The notes: a model not told the origin generated them from the sequence alone. Positions 26,184 through 34,819 are shown, numbered from the stretch's first letter. The stretch: 64,000 nt of DNA from Fibrobacter sp. (GCF_017551775.1 NZ_JAFZKX010000067.1:1-64000), one strand, 5' to 3'. Numbers and translations are program-made.

Positions 26184-27038
26184 TTACAACTTATCGGCTT
26201 GCTTGCGCTGCCAGTCGCTCTTGAACGTCCAGGTAGCGCGCACACCCACAAACCAGGTGTCGCCGCTATTATCTGTATCGTAGGGCTTGTTCACGAGGAC
26301 GTGTTCTTCAATCTCGATGTCGCTATAGTCTACATGGCGGTAGCCGCCGTAGATACCGATGGCGATGGGGTTGATTTCCAGGCGGAGTTCGAGTTCGCCG
26401 GTGACGGTCGCATCCATGGTGCTGTAGTAGCGGTCGCGGGCATTTACGAAATTGCCGCTTTCTTCGACAAAGGTGAAGAGGGATGCGAAGTGGAAGTTGA
26501 TGAGGTTGAAGCCGACACCGACGGCGGGGATCAGGTTGATGACGGTGTTTTCGCCGAAGAGCTTCCAGCCGAACATCCAGTCGACACCGTAGGTGAACCA
26601 CTTGACGTCAAACAAGGGGGCCTTCTGCACGTCGCCGCTTTCGATGCTGGTAACGTTGTAGGTTTTGGACGGGCGTTCAGAAATCTGGGTCGGCATGGCG
26701 TTGATGTTGAACCAGGTGAGGAACTGCTTGTACTGCGCACCGATGTTCATGTGCAGTCCGAGGTAGTAGTCGTAGAATTCGGCGTATTCGAAGGAGCCGT
26801 GATAGGTTTCTTCTGCGTGGGTCTTTTGGTTTTCCATGACGATACGGCCGTTGTAGCGAGCAATGGTGTTCACATAGTTGTGAAAATCCCCGAACATGCC
26901 ACGGTAGTCGGCACCGACGGAGATGAAGCCGCGGACGTGGTTCTTTTCGTAGAAACCGTTCTCCGAATCCGCGAAGGCGCTGGTCGCGAATGTGAGTGCG
27001 CACAGGAGCGAAACCAAGTAAACTATTTTTGTCTTCAT
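26184..27038 (-). CDS. outer-membrane beta-barrel protein
   Basis: 284 residues with a signal peptide (MKTKIVYLVSLLCALTFATSAFA). The mature part consists of amphipathic strands with many aromatics (FISVGADYRGMFGDF, YYLGLHMNIGAQYKQFLTWFN, VKWFTYGVDWMFGWKLF), as in outer-membrane barrels. It does not end in Phe, because a short charged tail (SDWQRKQADKL) follows the last strand. Function unknown. GGAG lies upstream of the ATG. Its start region overlaps the 5' region of the divergent binding-protein gene, so the two promoters must interleave. Confidence 0.7.
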   Translation of the reverse strand: MKTKIVYLVSLLCALTFATSAFADSENGFYEKNHVRGFISVGADYRGMFGDFHNYVNTIARYNGRIVMENQKTHAEETYHGSFEYAEFYDYYLGLHMNIGAQYKQFLTWFNINAMPTQISERPSKTYNVTSIESGDVQKAPLFDVKWFTYGVDWMFGWKLFGENTVINLIPAVGVGFNLINFHFASLFTFVEESGNFVNARDRYYSTMDATVTGELELRLEINPIAIGIYGGYRHVDYSDIEIEEHVLVNKPYDTDNSGDTWFVGVRATWTFKSDWQRKQADKL

Positions 27039-27064
27039 ACAAGACTCCGTATAAGGAATTGACG

Positions 27065-28411
27065 ATGTATAAAATACATTATGTTTTGCGAATGTGCATC
27101 GAAATTTTTCATAAGATGTTAAAAATCAACGATTTACGTGCTTTTTTGAGGGCGTTCCTGGGGGGGCGGTTGGGCCGAATTGTGCCTGGGGTCGCCTTGC
27201 CGGGGGTCGTTTGCCTCGCAATTTGTGCCTGCGGGGGGGCGGATTCCCCGGAGGCGAGGGCCAAAGGGGAGGCCATGTGCTCGGATTCCGTGCAGTTTTC
27301 CCCGCAGTTGTACAGCAATTTGTTCCGCATGGGCAGTTCCTGCGGCCAAAGTCTGGTCGAAATCCGCTCCGAAGTGGGGCGCGATACCCTCGTGAAGCGC
27401 TTCGTGCTGGCCGATTCCGCCTTCGTTGCGGATACGGCGAAGCTCAGGCGGGTTTCGGCGGGCAAGGAATGGCGGGGGGCGACCGTCGTCCGGGTGCCGG
27501 TACGCCGTGCGGTGGTGCTCTCGTCGGCGCAGCTCGGGTTCATGCTCCGCCTCGGGGTCGAAGACCGCATCGTGGGCGTGGGCGCGGGCGCCTACATCGT
27601 GGATAGCGCGCTTGCCGCGAAGGTCGCGCAGGGCAAGGTGCTCGAGGTGGGCAACGGGCCGCAGGTGTCGCTCGAGAAGGTAATCTCGCTCAAGCCCGAC
27701 CTGGTGATGACGTTTGCGACGGGCGGCGCGTACGACGATTACGACAGGCTTTCGACCCTCGGGCTTCCGCTGATGCTCACTTCCGAATGGCAGGAGAACA
27801 ACCCGTTCGCGAAATTCGACTGGATTAGTTTGTTTGCAAAACTCTTCGGCGCGGAAGCGCGGGCGGCGCAGATTCTGGAGCCGTATGCGCAGGTGATTCC
27901 CGAGATGGCGAAAAAGGAAGCGGACCCGCTTGTCGCCTGCAGGGAGAACGGCCCGCGCGTAATCGCGGGCATGGCGTACGGCGGCGTGTGGTATGCGCCC
28001 GGCGGAAGGAGCTACACCGCGAGCCTTATAAGGCAGGCGGGCGGCTGCTACCTGTGGGCTGGCGATACCACCCGCGAGATGAAGTTCTCGCTCGAGGAAA
28101 TCTTCGCGGTGGCCGACAGCGCCGACGTGTGGGTGAACCCGGGAATATACGGGACGCCCGATGACATAATCGCGGCGGAACCGAGGCTCGGTCGCATCAG
28201 GCCGTTCAGGGAGAAGCGCGTGTGCCAGAACGATGCCCGCAAGAGCGCTGGCGGCGGGAACGACTTCTTCGAGAGTGCGGTCTCGAGGCCGGTGGAACTG
28301 GTCCGGAACCTCCACGAATGCGTTTTCGGCATAAAAGAGGGCGAATCCGGCACCATCTCGGAGGACCCGCCCTACAAATGGTATAGAAATATTTATAATT
28401 TTGCATTATGA
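27065..28411 (+). CDS. periplasmic metal-chelate binding lipoprotein (ABC transporter, Peripla_BP_2/TroA type)
   Basis: 448 residues from the ATG at 27065 (AAGGA 8 nt upstream); the ATG at 27116 would give a more ordinary signal peptide. A hydrophobic stretch ends at AICACGG, a lipobox-like site. The binding domain shows RAVVLSSAQLGFMLRLGVEDRIVGVG, then VSLEKVISLKPDLVMTF, then MAYGGVWYAPGGRSYTASLIRQAGG, the pattern of Fe-siderophore and cobalamin binding proteins. No permease or ATPase gene is adjacent, so it is an orphan component. Its stop overlaps the next start by 4 nt. Confidence 0.8.
   Translation: MYKIHYVLRMCIEIFHKMLKINDLRAFLRAFLGGRLGRIVPGVALPGVVCLAICACGGADSPEARAKGEAMCSDSVQFSPQLYSNLFRMGSSCGQSLVEIRSEVGRDTLVKRFVLADSAFVADTAKLRRVSAGKEWRGATVVRVPVRRAVVLSSAQLGFMLRLGVEDRIVGVGAGAYIVDSALAAKVAQGKVLEVGNGPQVSLEKVISLKPDLVMTFATGGAYDDYDRLSTLGLPLMLTSEWQENNPFAKFDWISLFAKLFGAEARAAQILEPYAQVIPEMAKKEADPLVACRENGPRVIAGMAYGGVWYAPGGRSYTASLIRQAGGCYLWAGDTTREMKFSLEEIFAVADSADVWVNPGIYGTPDDIIAAEPRLGRIRPFREKRVCQNDARKSAGGGNDFFESAVSRPVELVRNLHECVFGIKEGESGTISEDPPYKWYRNIYNFAL
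28394..28399 (+). promoter_or_regulatory. TATAAT box 8 nt before the start at 28408
   Basis: TATAAT, then TTTGCATT, then ATG, lying inside the 3' end of the upstream coding sequence. It could give the cNMP/DUF4388 gene its own leaderless transcript in addition to read-through. Confidence 0.5.
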
Positions 28412-29211
28412 TGAAGTCGACTACTGGTATTGGTGAATGGATTGCCTCCAGCTACGAAGCGAGTGTTCCGTTTTTGCAGCAGGTGCCGCGAGATTGTGCT
28501 GACTATTTACTGCTGAATGCGCAGATTCGCGAGTATGACGCTGGCGAAATCATCGTGCAGGGCGGCGTGGAAGGCGAGTACTTCTGCGTGATGCAGAGTG
28601 GTCGGGCCCAGGTTTGCGGACAGATTCTGCCGGACGGACACTATACCGTAGTCGCCTATATCGAGAGTGGCGCGTGCTTTGCCGAGATGTCCATCCTGTG
28701 TAACGAGCCTACGAGCAATACCATCATCGCCGCCGAAGACGGCTGCACGGTGCTGCTCATCCCGAAGGCCGAATTCGTGAAGTTCCTCGACAAGAACCCG
28801 AATATCATGGTGTACCTTTACAAGGTCGTTTGCGACAGCCTCCGCACGAAGAACAAGGCGTTCGACGAGTTCCAGCGGCTTTCGCTCCTTGCCTCGGGCA
28901 CGGTGCTCCCCTTCATCGATTTTGCGCAGACCATGGAAAAGAGCCGCATCACCGGTACGGTGATTTGCGAATCCCAGTTCGGGTCCGGCTTTGTGGCCTT
29001 CGAGGACGGCCGCATCTGCTGTGCCAAGTGCGGCAAGCATACCGGCCAGGATGCCCTCGAGGATATCCTCTCTTGGGGCGACGAGTCCATGTACAAGCTC
29101 GATACGCACCTGATGCCGGGTACGGTGAACATCAACCAGATGGCCGATACCACGAGCCTCATTCTGGATGCGCTCAGGAATATTGACGAAAAACAAGGTG
29201 CCCGCAAGTAG
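28408..29211 (+). CDS. cyclic-nucleotide-binding-like domain plus DUF4388 protein
   Basis: 267 residues. Residues about 20-135 are a cNMP-binding beta-barrel: LLLNAQIREYDAGEIIVQGGVEGEYFCVMQSG, then YIESGACFAEMSILCNEPTSNTIIAAEDG, matching the phosphate-binding cassette region but without the Arg of true cAMP binders. Residues about 155-255 match DUF4388 (LPFIDFAQTMEKSRITGTVIC, GFVAFEDGRICCAKCGKHTGQDALEDILSW), a domain common in delta-proteobacterial and FCB signalling proteins. No DNA-binding domain is present, so it is likely a protein-level sensor. It overlaps the upstream gene by 4 nt and precedes purM by 39 nt. Confidence 0.8.
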   Translation: MMKSTTGIGEWIASSYEASVPFLQQVPRDCADYLLLNAQIREYDAGEIIVQGGVEGEYFCVMQSGRAQVCGQILPDGHYTVVAYIESGACFAEMSILCNEPTSNTIIAAEDGCTVLLIPKAEFVKFLDKNPNIMVYLYKVVCDSLRTKNKAFDEFQRLSLLASGTVLPFIDFAQTMEKSRITGTVICESQFGSGFVAFEDGRICCAKCGKHTGQDALEDILSWGDESMYKLDTHLMPGTVNINQMADTTSLILDALRNIDEKQGARK

Positions 29212-29250
29212 GGCAAAACATAGTGCCCGATTCTGGGCAAAGGAAAGAAG

Positions 29251-30276
29251 ATGAATTACGCAGACGCAGGAGTATCCTTGGCACGTGCCGACGAAGCAAT
29301 GGTCGGTGTCAAGAAATCCGTACGTACTACATTCAACCAGGGCGTTCTGGGCGACGTCGGCAATTTCGGCGGCCTCTTTACGCTCAACCACCTCGGCATG
29401 AAGGACCCTGTTCTCGTGAGTTCCGTCGACGGCGTGGGCACCAAGCTCAAGGTCGATATCGAAATGGGCACGCACGAACTGCCGGGCCAGGACATCGTGA
29501 ACCACTGCTGCGACGATATCCTCGTGCAGGGCGCGCGTCCGCTGTTCTTCCTTGACTATGTGGCTACCGGCCGCTTGGAACCGGGTGTCATGGACAAGCT
29601 CGTCGCCGGTATGGCCAAGGCCTGCCGCGAGAACGACCTCGTGCTCATCGGCGGTGAAACTGCCGAAATGCCGGGCTTCTACGGTCCGGGTGACTACGAC
29701 ATTTCCGGCACCATCGTCGGCGTCGTGGAACGCGAAAACATCATCGACGGCAAGAAGATCAAGCCGGGTACCATCATCCTCGGTCTGCCTTCCACCGGAT
29801 TGCATACAAACGGCTACTCGCTTGCTCGTAAGGTGCTCTTCGACGTGGCCGGCTACAAGGTCGATACCCTCGTCGACGGCATGGACAAGACCATCGGTGA
29901 AGCGCTCGCCGTGCCGCATCGCAGCTACTACCCGAGCCTCATCGATCTTTGCAACAAGAAGATCATTCAGGGCCTCGCCCACATCACGGGTTCGGGCTAC
30001 CAGGGCAACATCCCGCGTATCCTCCCGGACGATGTCGACGTGATCATCGACCGCACCACGTGGGATCCTCCGATGATCTTCAAGCTCATCCAGCAGGCCG
30101 GCTCCGTGGAGAAGGACGAGATGTACTCTACCTTCAACATGGGTATGGGCATGCTCATCTTCATCGACCCGGCTGACAAGGCCGAAGTCACTGCCCACCT
30201 CGAAGCCAAGGGCGAAAAGTGGGTGCAGATCGGTGAAGTCGTCGCCGGTACCAAGCAGGTGAAGTTCAGGGACTAA
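29251..30276 (+). CDS. purM: phosphoribosylformylglycinamidine cyclo-ligase (AIR synthetase)
   Basis: 341 residues. The enzyme closes the imidazole ring of AIR in the fifth step of purine synthesis, using ATP. Motifs include the opening MNYADAGVSLARADEAM, DPVLVSSVDGVGTKLKVD, the metal/nucleotide stretch HCCDDILVQGARPLFFLDY, GGETAEMPGFYG, GLPSTGLHTNGYSLAR and HITGSGYQGNIPRIL. It is in the same purine pathway as purF, about 8 kb away. GGAAAGAAG precedes the ATG. Two hairpins follow the stop. Confidence 0.97.
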   Translation: MNYADAGVSLARADEAMVGVKKSVRTTFNQGVLGDVGNFGGLFTLNHLGMKDPVLVSSVDGVGTKLKVDIEMGTHELPGQDIVNHCCDDILVQGARPLFFLDYVATGRLEPGVMDKLVAGMAKACRENDLVLIGGETAEMPGFYGPGDYDISGTIVGVVERENIIDGKKIKPGTIILGLPSTGLHTNGYSLARKVLFDVAGYKVDTLVDGMDKTIGEALAVPHRSYYPSLIDLCNKKIIQGLAHITGSGYQGNIPRILPDDVDVIIDRTTWDPPMIFKLIQQAGSVEKDEMYSTFNMGMGMLIFIDPADKAEVTAHLEAKGEKWVQIGEVVAGTKQVKFRD

Positions 30277-30303
30277 TTGCACCAATGGTGCATTTGTAAC
30301 TCG

Positions 30304-30336
30304 AAAAAGGCGTCCACGATAGTGGAGCCTTTTTTT
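30304..30336 (+). terminator. terminator after purM
   Basis: AAAAGGC(G)TCCAC-GATA-GTGGAGCCTTTT with one bulged G, then more T. A smaller perfect hairpin, TGCACC-AAT-GGTGCA, lies just before it at 30278-30292. The remaining about 140 nt to the next gene are its promoter region, with AAGGAAG as ribosome site. Confidence 0.8.
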
Positions 30337-30476
30337 CGCGGCTTTTTTTTGCGTAAAACTGTGAGGTCAAGCACGCCCGGGCACATTTTGGGAACATATT
30401 AATGTTTCAAATTGCTTTTTTGCGTGCGTAAGTGGCCCCACGAATATATTTTTAAGGTTGTATAAAAGGAAGTTCT

Positions 30477-31835
30477 ATGAAAAAACGTATTACGAAGCTT
30501 ATGATTGCAGCGGGTGCTGTGGCGCTCGTGTGCGCCTGTTCCGACGACCCGTCCAATAGCATGGGTTCTGAAACCTGCAATTCGCTTACCGGCTGCGATG
30601 GTTCCAGCGCGGTGATTGACCCGAACTCCAGCGCGACAATCAACCCGAATTCTAGCGGCACCGTTATTCCCGGCTCCAGCACGGTTGTCGACCCGAACTC
30701 CAGCGCGACCGTTCCTGGCTCCAGCACGGTTGTCGACCCGAATTCCAGCGCGACTGTTCCCGGCTCCAGCGCTTCGATTGACCCGAACTCCAGTGCGACC
30801 GTGCAGGTTAGCAGTTCCAGCGACGTTCCGCGCGACGAAAACGGATTCCCGACCATCGAATCTTACGGCCCGCCTCCTGAGGCCTACACCAAGGACATTT
30901 TGAACAACGGAAAAACAGGTTGGAGCAGCCGTTACTGGGATGCTTGCAAGCCGCACTGTTCTTGGCTCAGCAGCGTCGATACCACGAGCGAAGAAAAATA
31001 CCAGGAAGGCATGACCGTGGCGCGTAACTGCAACATTCACGACGTGGAAGTCCCTGCCTTTACGCTTGGCCATGCGGTACAGCAGTACTGGATGGGCTAC
31101 GAAGGCACGAACAGCGCCTGTGTGAACTCGAATGCCGGCGGCACTTACACCTGCACCGACATGGCTCCTATCCAGGTGACCGAAAACCTTTCTTACGGCT
31201 ACGTGGCTGCTCCGGGCGCACAGTTCGGCGGCGGTTGCGGCAAGTGCTTCCATTTGCAGTTTAACGGTGGCAACCATGCAAACGACGTGAAGGCCACGCA
31301 CAAGGCTCTCAAGGGCAAGCACATGATCGTGATGGCATCCAACATCGGTTACGACGTGGAAGCCGGCCAGTACGACATGCTCGTGCCGGGCGGTGGCGTG
31401 GGTGCATTCAACGCGCTCTCTACCCAGATTGGCGTGCCTGCAAGCGGCCTCGGCGCAAACGGCGGCGGATTCATGACGGAATGCCAGCAGAGCCTCGGCT
31501 GGGATAACACTGTGGAAGCCTACCAGGAATGCGTGCTCAAGAAGTGCGACGAAGTATTCAAGGATTGGCCGAACCTGCTGCGCGGCTGCCGCTGGTATGC
31601 TGAATGGTACATGACCGCCGACAACCCGACCTACAACTGGGAAGAGGTGGAATGCCCGCAGTACCTGATTGACCATTACATGACCTCGTTCAATACGACC
31701 AGGGAAAACCGCTGGCGTTGGAAGGATGACTGGTCTGACTACAAGAAGGGTGACGTGCTCGATACCGTTTACTGCTGGAAGGATGGCGAAAACCCGAACG
31801 ATCCGAACGGCAAGGGCGCTGGCTGCGCTCCGTAA
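30477..31835 (+). CDS. GH45 endoglucanase lipoprotein (copy 1)
   Basis: 452 residues. The signal peptide ends at VCAC (Cys about 21), so it is probably lipid-anchored. Residues about 35-115 are a Ser/Asn/Pro linker of repeated PNSSATV/PGSSTVVD units. The catalytic domain begins at about 140 with GWSSRYWDACKPHCSW, the GH45 signature, with the predicted base Asp155. The acid is Asp300 in QYDMLVPGGGVGAF. GKCFHLQF and many Cys match the disulfide-rich GH45 barrel. The family cuts beta-1,4-glucan by inversion. It lies 9 nt before its paralogue, in one operon, and is probably exposed at the cell surface to act on cellulose. Confidence 0.92.
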   Translation: MKKRITKLMIAAGAVALVCACSDDPSNSMGSETCNSLTGCDGSSAVIDPNSSATINPNSSGTVIPGSSTVVDPNSSATVPGSSTVVDPNSSATVPGSSASIDPNSSATVQVSSSSDVPRDENGFPTIESYGPPPEAYTKDILNNGKTGWSSRYWDACKPHCSWLSSVDTTSEEKYQEGMTVARNCNIHDVEVPAFTLGHAVQQYWMGYEGTNSACVNSNAGGTYTCTDMAPIQVTENLSYGYVAAPGAQFGGGCGKCFHLQFNGGNHANDVKATHKALKGKHMIVMASNIGYDVEAGQYDMLVPGGGVGAFNALSTQIGVPASGLGANGGGFMTECQQSLGWDNTVEAYQECVLKKCDEVFKDWPNLLRGCRWYAEWYMTADNPTYNWEEVECPQYLIDHYMTSFNTTRENRWRWKDDWSDYKKGDVLDTVYCWKDGENPNDPNGKGAGCAP

Positions 31836-31844
31836 CGAGGATTT

Positions 31845-33230
31845 ATGAAACGTAAACTGTTTGGCTCGTTGATTGTGGCAAGTGCAGTCGCCATGATTTG
31901 CGCTTGCGGCGATGATACTGGTTCGAGCAATGCACCCGACCTGATGGGCAACGAGCCGGGTTCCAGCGTGATTGACAACCCGGCTTCGTCCGGCGCGGTT
32001 AATCCGGGCTCTAGCGCGGTTGTTCCTGGTTCTAGCACCACGATCGACCCGAATTCCAGCACTTCGGTCAACCCGAATTCTAGCACGACCGTTCCGGGCT
32101 CCAGCGGCTCTGTCATCGGTTCCAGTGCCGATGCGGGTCCCGAAAGTTCCAGCAGCAAGGAACCGGAACTTGACGCGAGCGGATTCCCGACTCTTGAATC
32201 TTACGGGCCGCCTCCGGCCGAATACACCAAGGACATCAGCGCTACGGCGAAGCGCGGTTGGAATACCCGCTACTGGGACGCCTGCAAGCCGCACTGCTCT
32301 TGGCTTAGGGAAAACCCTAACGATGTGACTCGTGCGGACACGTCTTCCGATGCGGCCTACATTGCCGACTTTGGCACTGCGCGTAACTGCAACATTCACG
32401 ACGTGGAAGTCCCTACCTTTACCTTGGGTGACGTATCGAAATCCTGGTTCGGTTACAACGGGACCAGAAGCGCTTGCGGCGACGAAAAGGAAAAGGGCGT
32501 GTTCACCTGCACGGACATGGCGCCTATTGCCGTGAACGACACTCTTTCTTATGGGTACGTTGCGGGTACTGCCGACAGCAAGTGCGGCAAGTGCTATCAC
32601 CTGCAGTACGACGGTCACTTCGCGAACGAGATGGAAAACAACCCGCCAAGGGAAACTCACCGGGCGCTCAAGGGCAAGCACATGATCGTGATGGCCTCCA
32701 ACATCGGTAACGACGTGGCGGGCGGCAATGCTAATCTTCCGGCAGGCCAGTTTGATTTGATGGTGCCGGGTGGTGGCGTGGGCGCCTTTGACGCCCTCAC
32801 TGTCCAGGTGAACAAAGGCCGCGACTTTAACTGGGGCGCAGGCTTTGGCGGATTCTTGACCGAATGCCAGAACAAGCTCGGCTACGAGGCTACTCTCGTC
32901 GCGTACCAGACCTGCATCAAGGATATGTGCGACGCGGCTTTCGGCGACGCCGGCCTTCCGAACCTTTTGCGCGGTTGCCACTGGTTTGCCGACTGGTACA
33001 AGGCTGCGGACAATCCGACCTACTACATCGAAGAAGTGGAATGCCCGCAGTACCTGATCGATCATTACATGAGCCGATTCAACACCACTACGGTAACCAA
33101 CATCAAGAAGGTGACGGACTGGTCCACTTACAAGGAAGGCGACGTGCTCGACACGCTCCATTGCTGGAAGGCGGGCGAAGCTCCTCCGGAAGACGGTTGG
33201 GTCAACCCGAGCGCCGGCTGTGCTCCGTAA
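31845..33230 (+). CDS. GH45 endoglucanase lipoprotein (copy 2)
   Basis: 461 residues, same layout as copy 1: signal ending ICAC, a PNSSTT/PGSS linker, then the catalytic domain GWNTRYWDACKPHCSW with predicted Asp145, and QFDLMVPGGGVGAF with predicted Asp304. GKCYHLQYD and the C-terminal ECPQYLIDHYM segment are shared with copy 1. The catalytic domains differ enough (for example RENPNDVTRADT near the active-site loop) that they may have different substrate preferences. GAGG lies before the ATG. A strong terminator follows. Confidence 0.92.
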   Translation: MKRKLFGSLIVASAVAMICACGDDTGSSNAPDLMGNEPGSSVIDNPASSGAVNPGSSAVVPGSSTTIDPNSSTSVNPNSSTTVPGSSGSVIGSSADAGPESSSSKEPELDASGFPTLESYGPPPAEYTKDISATAKRGWNTRYWDACKPHCSWLRENPNDVTRADTSSDAAYIADFGTARNCNIHDVEVPTFTLGDVSKSWFGYNGTRSACGDEKEKGVFTCTDMAPIAVNDTLSYGYVAGTADSKCGKCYHLQYDGHFANEMENNPPRETHRALKGKHMIVMASNIGNDVAGGNANLPAGQFDLMVPGGGVGAFDALTVQVNKGRDFNWGAGFGGFLTECQNKLGYEATLVAYQTCIKDMCDAAFGDAGLPNLLRGCHWFADWYKAADNPTYYIEEVECPQYLIDHYMSRFNTTTVTNIKKVTDWSTYKEGDVLDTLHCWKAGEAPPEDGWVNPSAGCAP

Positions 33231-33248
33231 GTAGACAAAAATTTGGAT

Positions 33249-33276
33249 AAAGCCCCGTCTCGCACGGGGCTTTTTG
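33249..33276 (+). terminator. terminator after the GH45 pair
   Basis: AAGCCCCGT-CTCGC-ACGGGGCTT followed by TTT; clean stem starting about 18 nt after the stop. Confidence 0.88.
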
Positions 33277-33349
33277 CATTCTATCCTTGCTTTTTGCCGG
33301 ATTATCGCTAACTGCAAATTAGGTTATTGGCAAATAGATTCTTTGACCT

Positions 33350-33355
33350 TATATT
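33350..33355 (+). promoter_or_regulatory. TATATT box 6 nt before the start at 33362, with TTGGCA upstream
   Basis: TATATT, then ACGAGC, then ATG. TTGGCA at 33326-33331 lies 18 nt upstream of the box, so both halves of a sigma-70-type promoter are present and the transcript would begin at or next to the start codon. Confidence 0.65.
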
Positions 33356-33361
33356 ACGAGC

Positions 33362-33718
33362 ATGAGAGTGTTGAAAGTTGTTATTTGTGTATTGCTTGCC
33401 TTGAGCCTTGTGGGCTGCGCCATGAGCAGGAACCCTAATCCCATGATTCGTTATGGGGTGAATACTGGTGTGGCTTTGTCGGGTCCGGGCCTTATCGCCT
33501 TGTGCGTGGCCGGGGCCGTGGCGGAAGAAACTGGCCCGGATTCAGAATGGGGTCAATTGGCCTTTTGGGGAATTGCCGCCGCTGCTGGCGGTTTTATGGT
33601 GGGCGCAGCTTTGGGCGGGACGGTAGGTTTTTTCAAGTGGATGTTCAACGGGTTTAAAGACGACAATGTTGAATCGGCTTACGATCTGCCAGAAGAAATA
33701 ATGCCGCCCGCCGAGTGA
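33362..33718 (+). CDS. small lipoprotein with glycine-rich hydrophobic segments
   Basis: 118 residues. The signal peptide has a clear lipobox LVGC (Cys19). The mature part has two hydrophobic Gly/Ala-rich segments (GVALSGPGLIALCVAGAVA and GIAAAAGGFMVGAALGGTVGFF) of glycine-zipper type, then a charged end with DLPEEIMPPAE. Such proteins often insert into or associate with membranes. No specific family was recognised. It has its own promoter-like boxes and its own terminator, so it is a single-gene unit. Confidence 0.65.
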   Translation: MRVLKVVICVLLALSLVGCAMSRNPNPMIRYGVNTGVALSGPGLIALCVAGAVAEETGPDSEWGQLAFWGIAAAAGGFMVGAALGGTVGFFKWMFNGFKDDNVESAYDLPEEIMPPAE

Positions 33719-33739
33719 TGTTTTGTAATTTGTCTGTTG

Positions 33740-33762
33740 ACCCCGATCAGTCGGGGTTTTTA
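33740..33762 (+). terminator. terminator after the small lipoprotein
   Basis: ACCCCGA-TCAG-TCGGGGT followed by TTTTA, about 20 nt after the stop codon. Confidence 0.85.
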
Positions 33763-33803
33763 TTTTTGATTTGCGGGATGTGAATGCGTTAGGAGGATTC
33801 CTT

Positions 33804-34724
33804 ATGAGAAACGGAATGAACAAGTTGTTGACCGTGACGGCTGTGCTTGCGAGTGTTTGCATGTGGGGGTGTACGGATGTGGATTTCCGTTGGGAAAAAA
33901 ATCGCAGTAGCGAGAAAGTTGTTGGTTTCGTTGATGATTCTCTTGTAATGGTGGGCGATTATCGGTGCTGGCTGGAAACAAGAGATTATTGGTTTGCGCT
34001 GAATGAGGAATCGAGTAACTGTGGTCGTGAACGTCTGTGCGTTTATAATTATCGTGTCCAAGAAGATGGTCCGAGATGGTGTGATTCGCTTTCTAGCAAA
34101 AAGATGACGGGTATATTTGCTGGACAAATGACGGATTCCGTGATTTGGGGCGGTGAAGTCTCGAAATCAGTTCGATTGTGGAAAATTGGCGAGAGACCGC
34201 ATGAAATCAAATTGACAAAAGAGAGCGATGGTTGCTCCGTAGAGTTTAGGATAAGCTCGTTAAAGCCGTGGCTAGACGGAACTTTCATTGGAAGGAGCGG
34301 TGAATCCCTGGCTGCTGATGGCGATACATGCAATTACGTGGTTTTGGATACGCTTTTGAGGAGTCTGACCTACAAGCGGCTGGACAAGGATTTGGAATGG
34401 ATAAAGAAGTGTGATGACGTGAGAGCGTGGGGCGAGGATGTGTATTGCTTGTGGAAAAATGATGATAAATCTGGTTTCTATTTAGAAGTGAATAATCAAA
34501 AAAAGGATTCTGTGCTTGTTGCAAATGTACCGCATACAACGGACTTGTGGAAGTCTTTTGAATTTGGCTTTATGGGGGATATGCTTTATTTTGGACATAA
34601 TATTAATTCTATAGATGTTGAGAATAAGCGGATTATCATATACCCAAATATCAAGGCAAAAAGCGCCTTTAATTATGTAGATGAAAATAACAATAATGTG
34701 AATTATGAGTTTGTTCAAGAATGA
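33804..34724 (+). CDS. hypothetical lipoprotein, paralogue A
   Basis: 306 residues from the ATG at 33804, where AGGAGG lies 7 nt upstream. The signal peptide ends at MWGC (Cys about 23). The mature protein is predicted beta-rich and shares long segments with paralogue B (35071-35952): CTDVDF, IDDSLV/VDDSLV, NYRVQEDGPRW, and EWIKKCDDVRAWGEDVYCL, which is identical. About 60 nt of leader plus signal codons are nearly identical between the two. No known family. It is AT-rich. The next coding text begins inside its stop codon with the remnant of a duplicated large gene. Confidence 0.7.
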   Translation: MRNGMNKLLTVTAVLASVCMWGCTDVDFRWEKNRSSEKVVGFVDDSLVMVGDYRCWLETRDYWFALNEESSNCGRERLCVYNYRVQEDGPRWCDSLSSKKMTGIFAGQMTDSVIWGGEVSKSVRLWKIGERPHEIKLTKESDGCSVEFRISSLKPWLDGTFIGRSGESLAADGDTCNYVVLDTLLRSLTYKRLDKDLEWIKKCDDVRAWGEDVYCLWKNDDKSGFYLEVNNQKKDSVLVANVPHTTDLWKSFEFGFMGDMLYFGHNINSIDVENKRIIIYPNIKAKSAFNYVDENNNNVNYEFVQE

Positions 34725-34819
34725 TTATGCGTAATCTATTGATTTTTTTTCTTGCGTCAACGGCGTATATTTGGGCTGTTTCTAAACCAATGGAGTCCAT
34801 TGAAAATTACAATGGGTAA
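34721..34819 (+). pseudogene. truncated N-terminus of a duplicate of the giant lipase-like gene
   Basis: From ATG 34721 (or 34727) the frame reads MRNLLIFFLASTAYIWA, then VSKPMESIENYNG and stop. The giant protein 1.2 kb downstream begins with a signal peptide and then IPKPMESIENYNV, so PMESIENYN is identical. The copy stops exactly where the giant protein's lipase fold begins (LLVHGAYG). This is either a deletion remnant of a second giant gene or a partial duplication. It overlaps the stop of paralogue A by 4 nt, and a terminator follows. Confidence 0.75.

Noticed and set aside
28507-30285. 592-codon minus-strand open frame
   Set aside because: Antisense to the cNMP/DUF4388 gene and purM.
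30600-30820. Repeated PNSSATV/PGSSTVVD coding units as an array or mobile repeat
   Set aside because: They encode a Ser/Asn/Pro linker between the lipid anchor and the GH45 domain and appear in both paralogues; ordinary linker expansion.
30399-33317. 972-codon open frame on the minus strand across the GH45 genes
   Set aside because: It is antisense to two genes with clear catalytic motifs and repeats; its protein is low-complexity Arg/Val/Ala text without a family. It is a by-product of high-GC codons.
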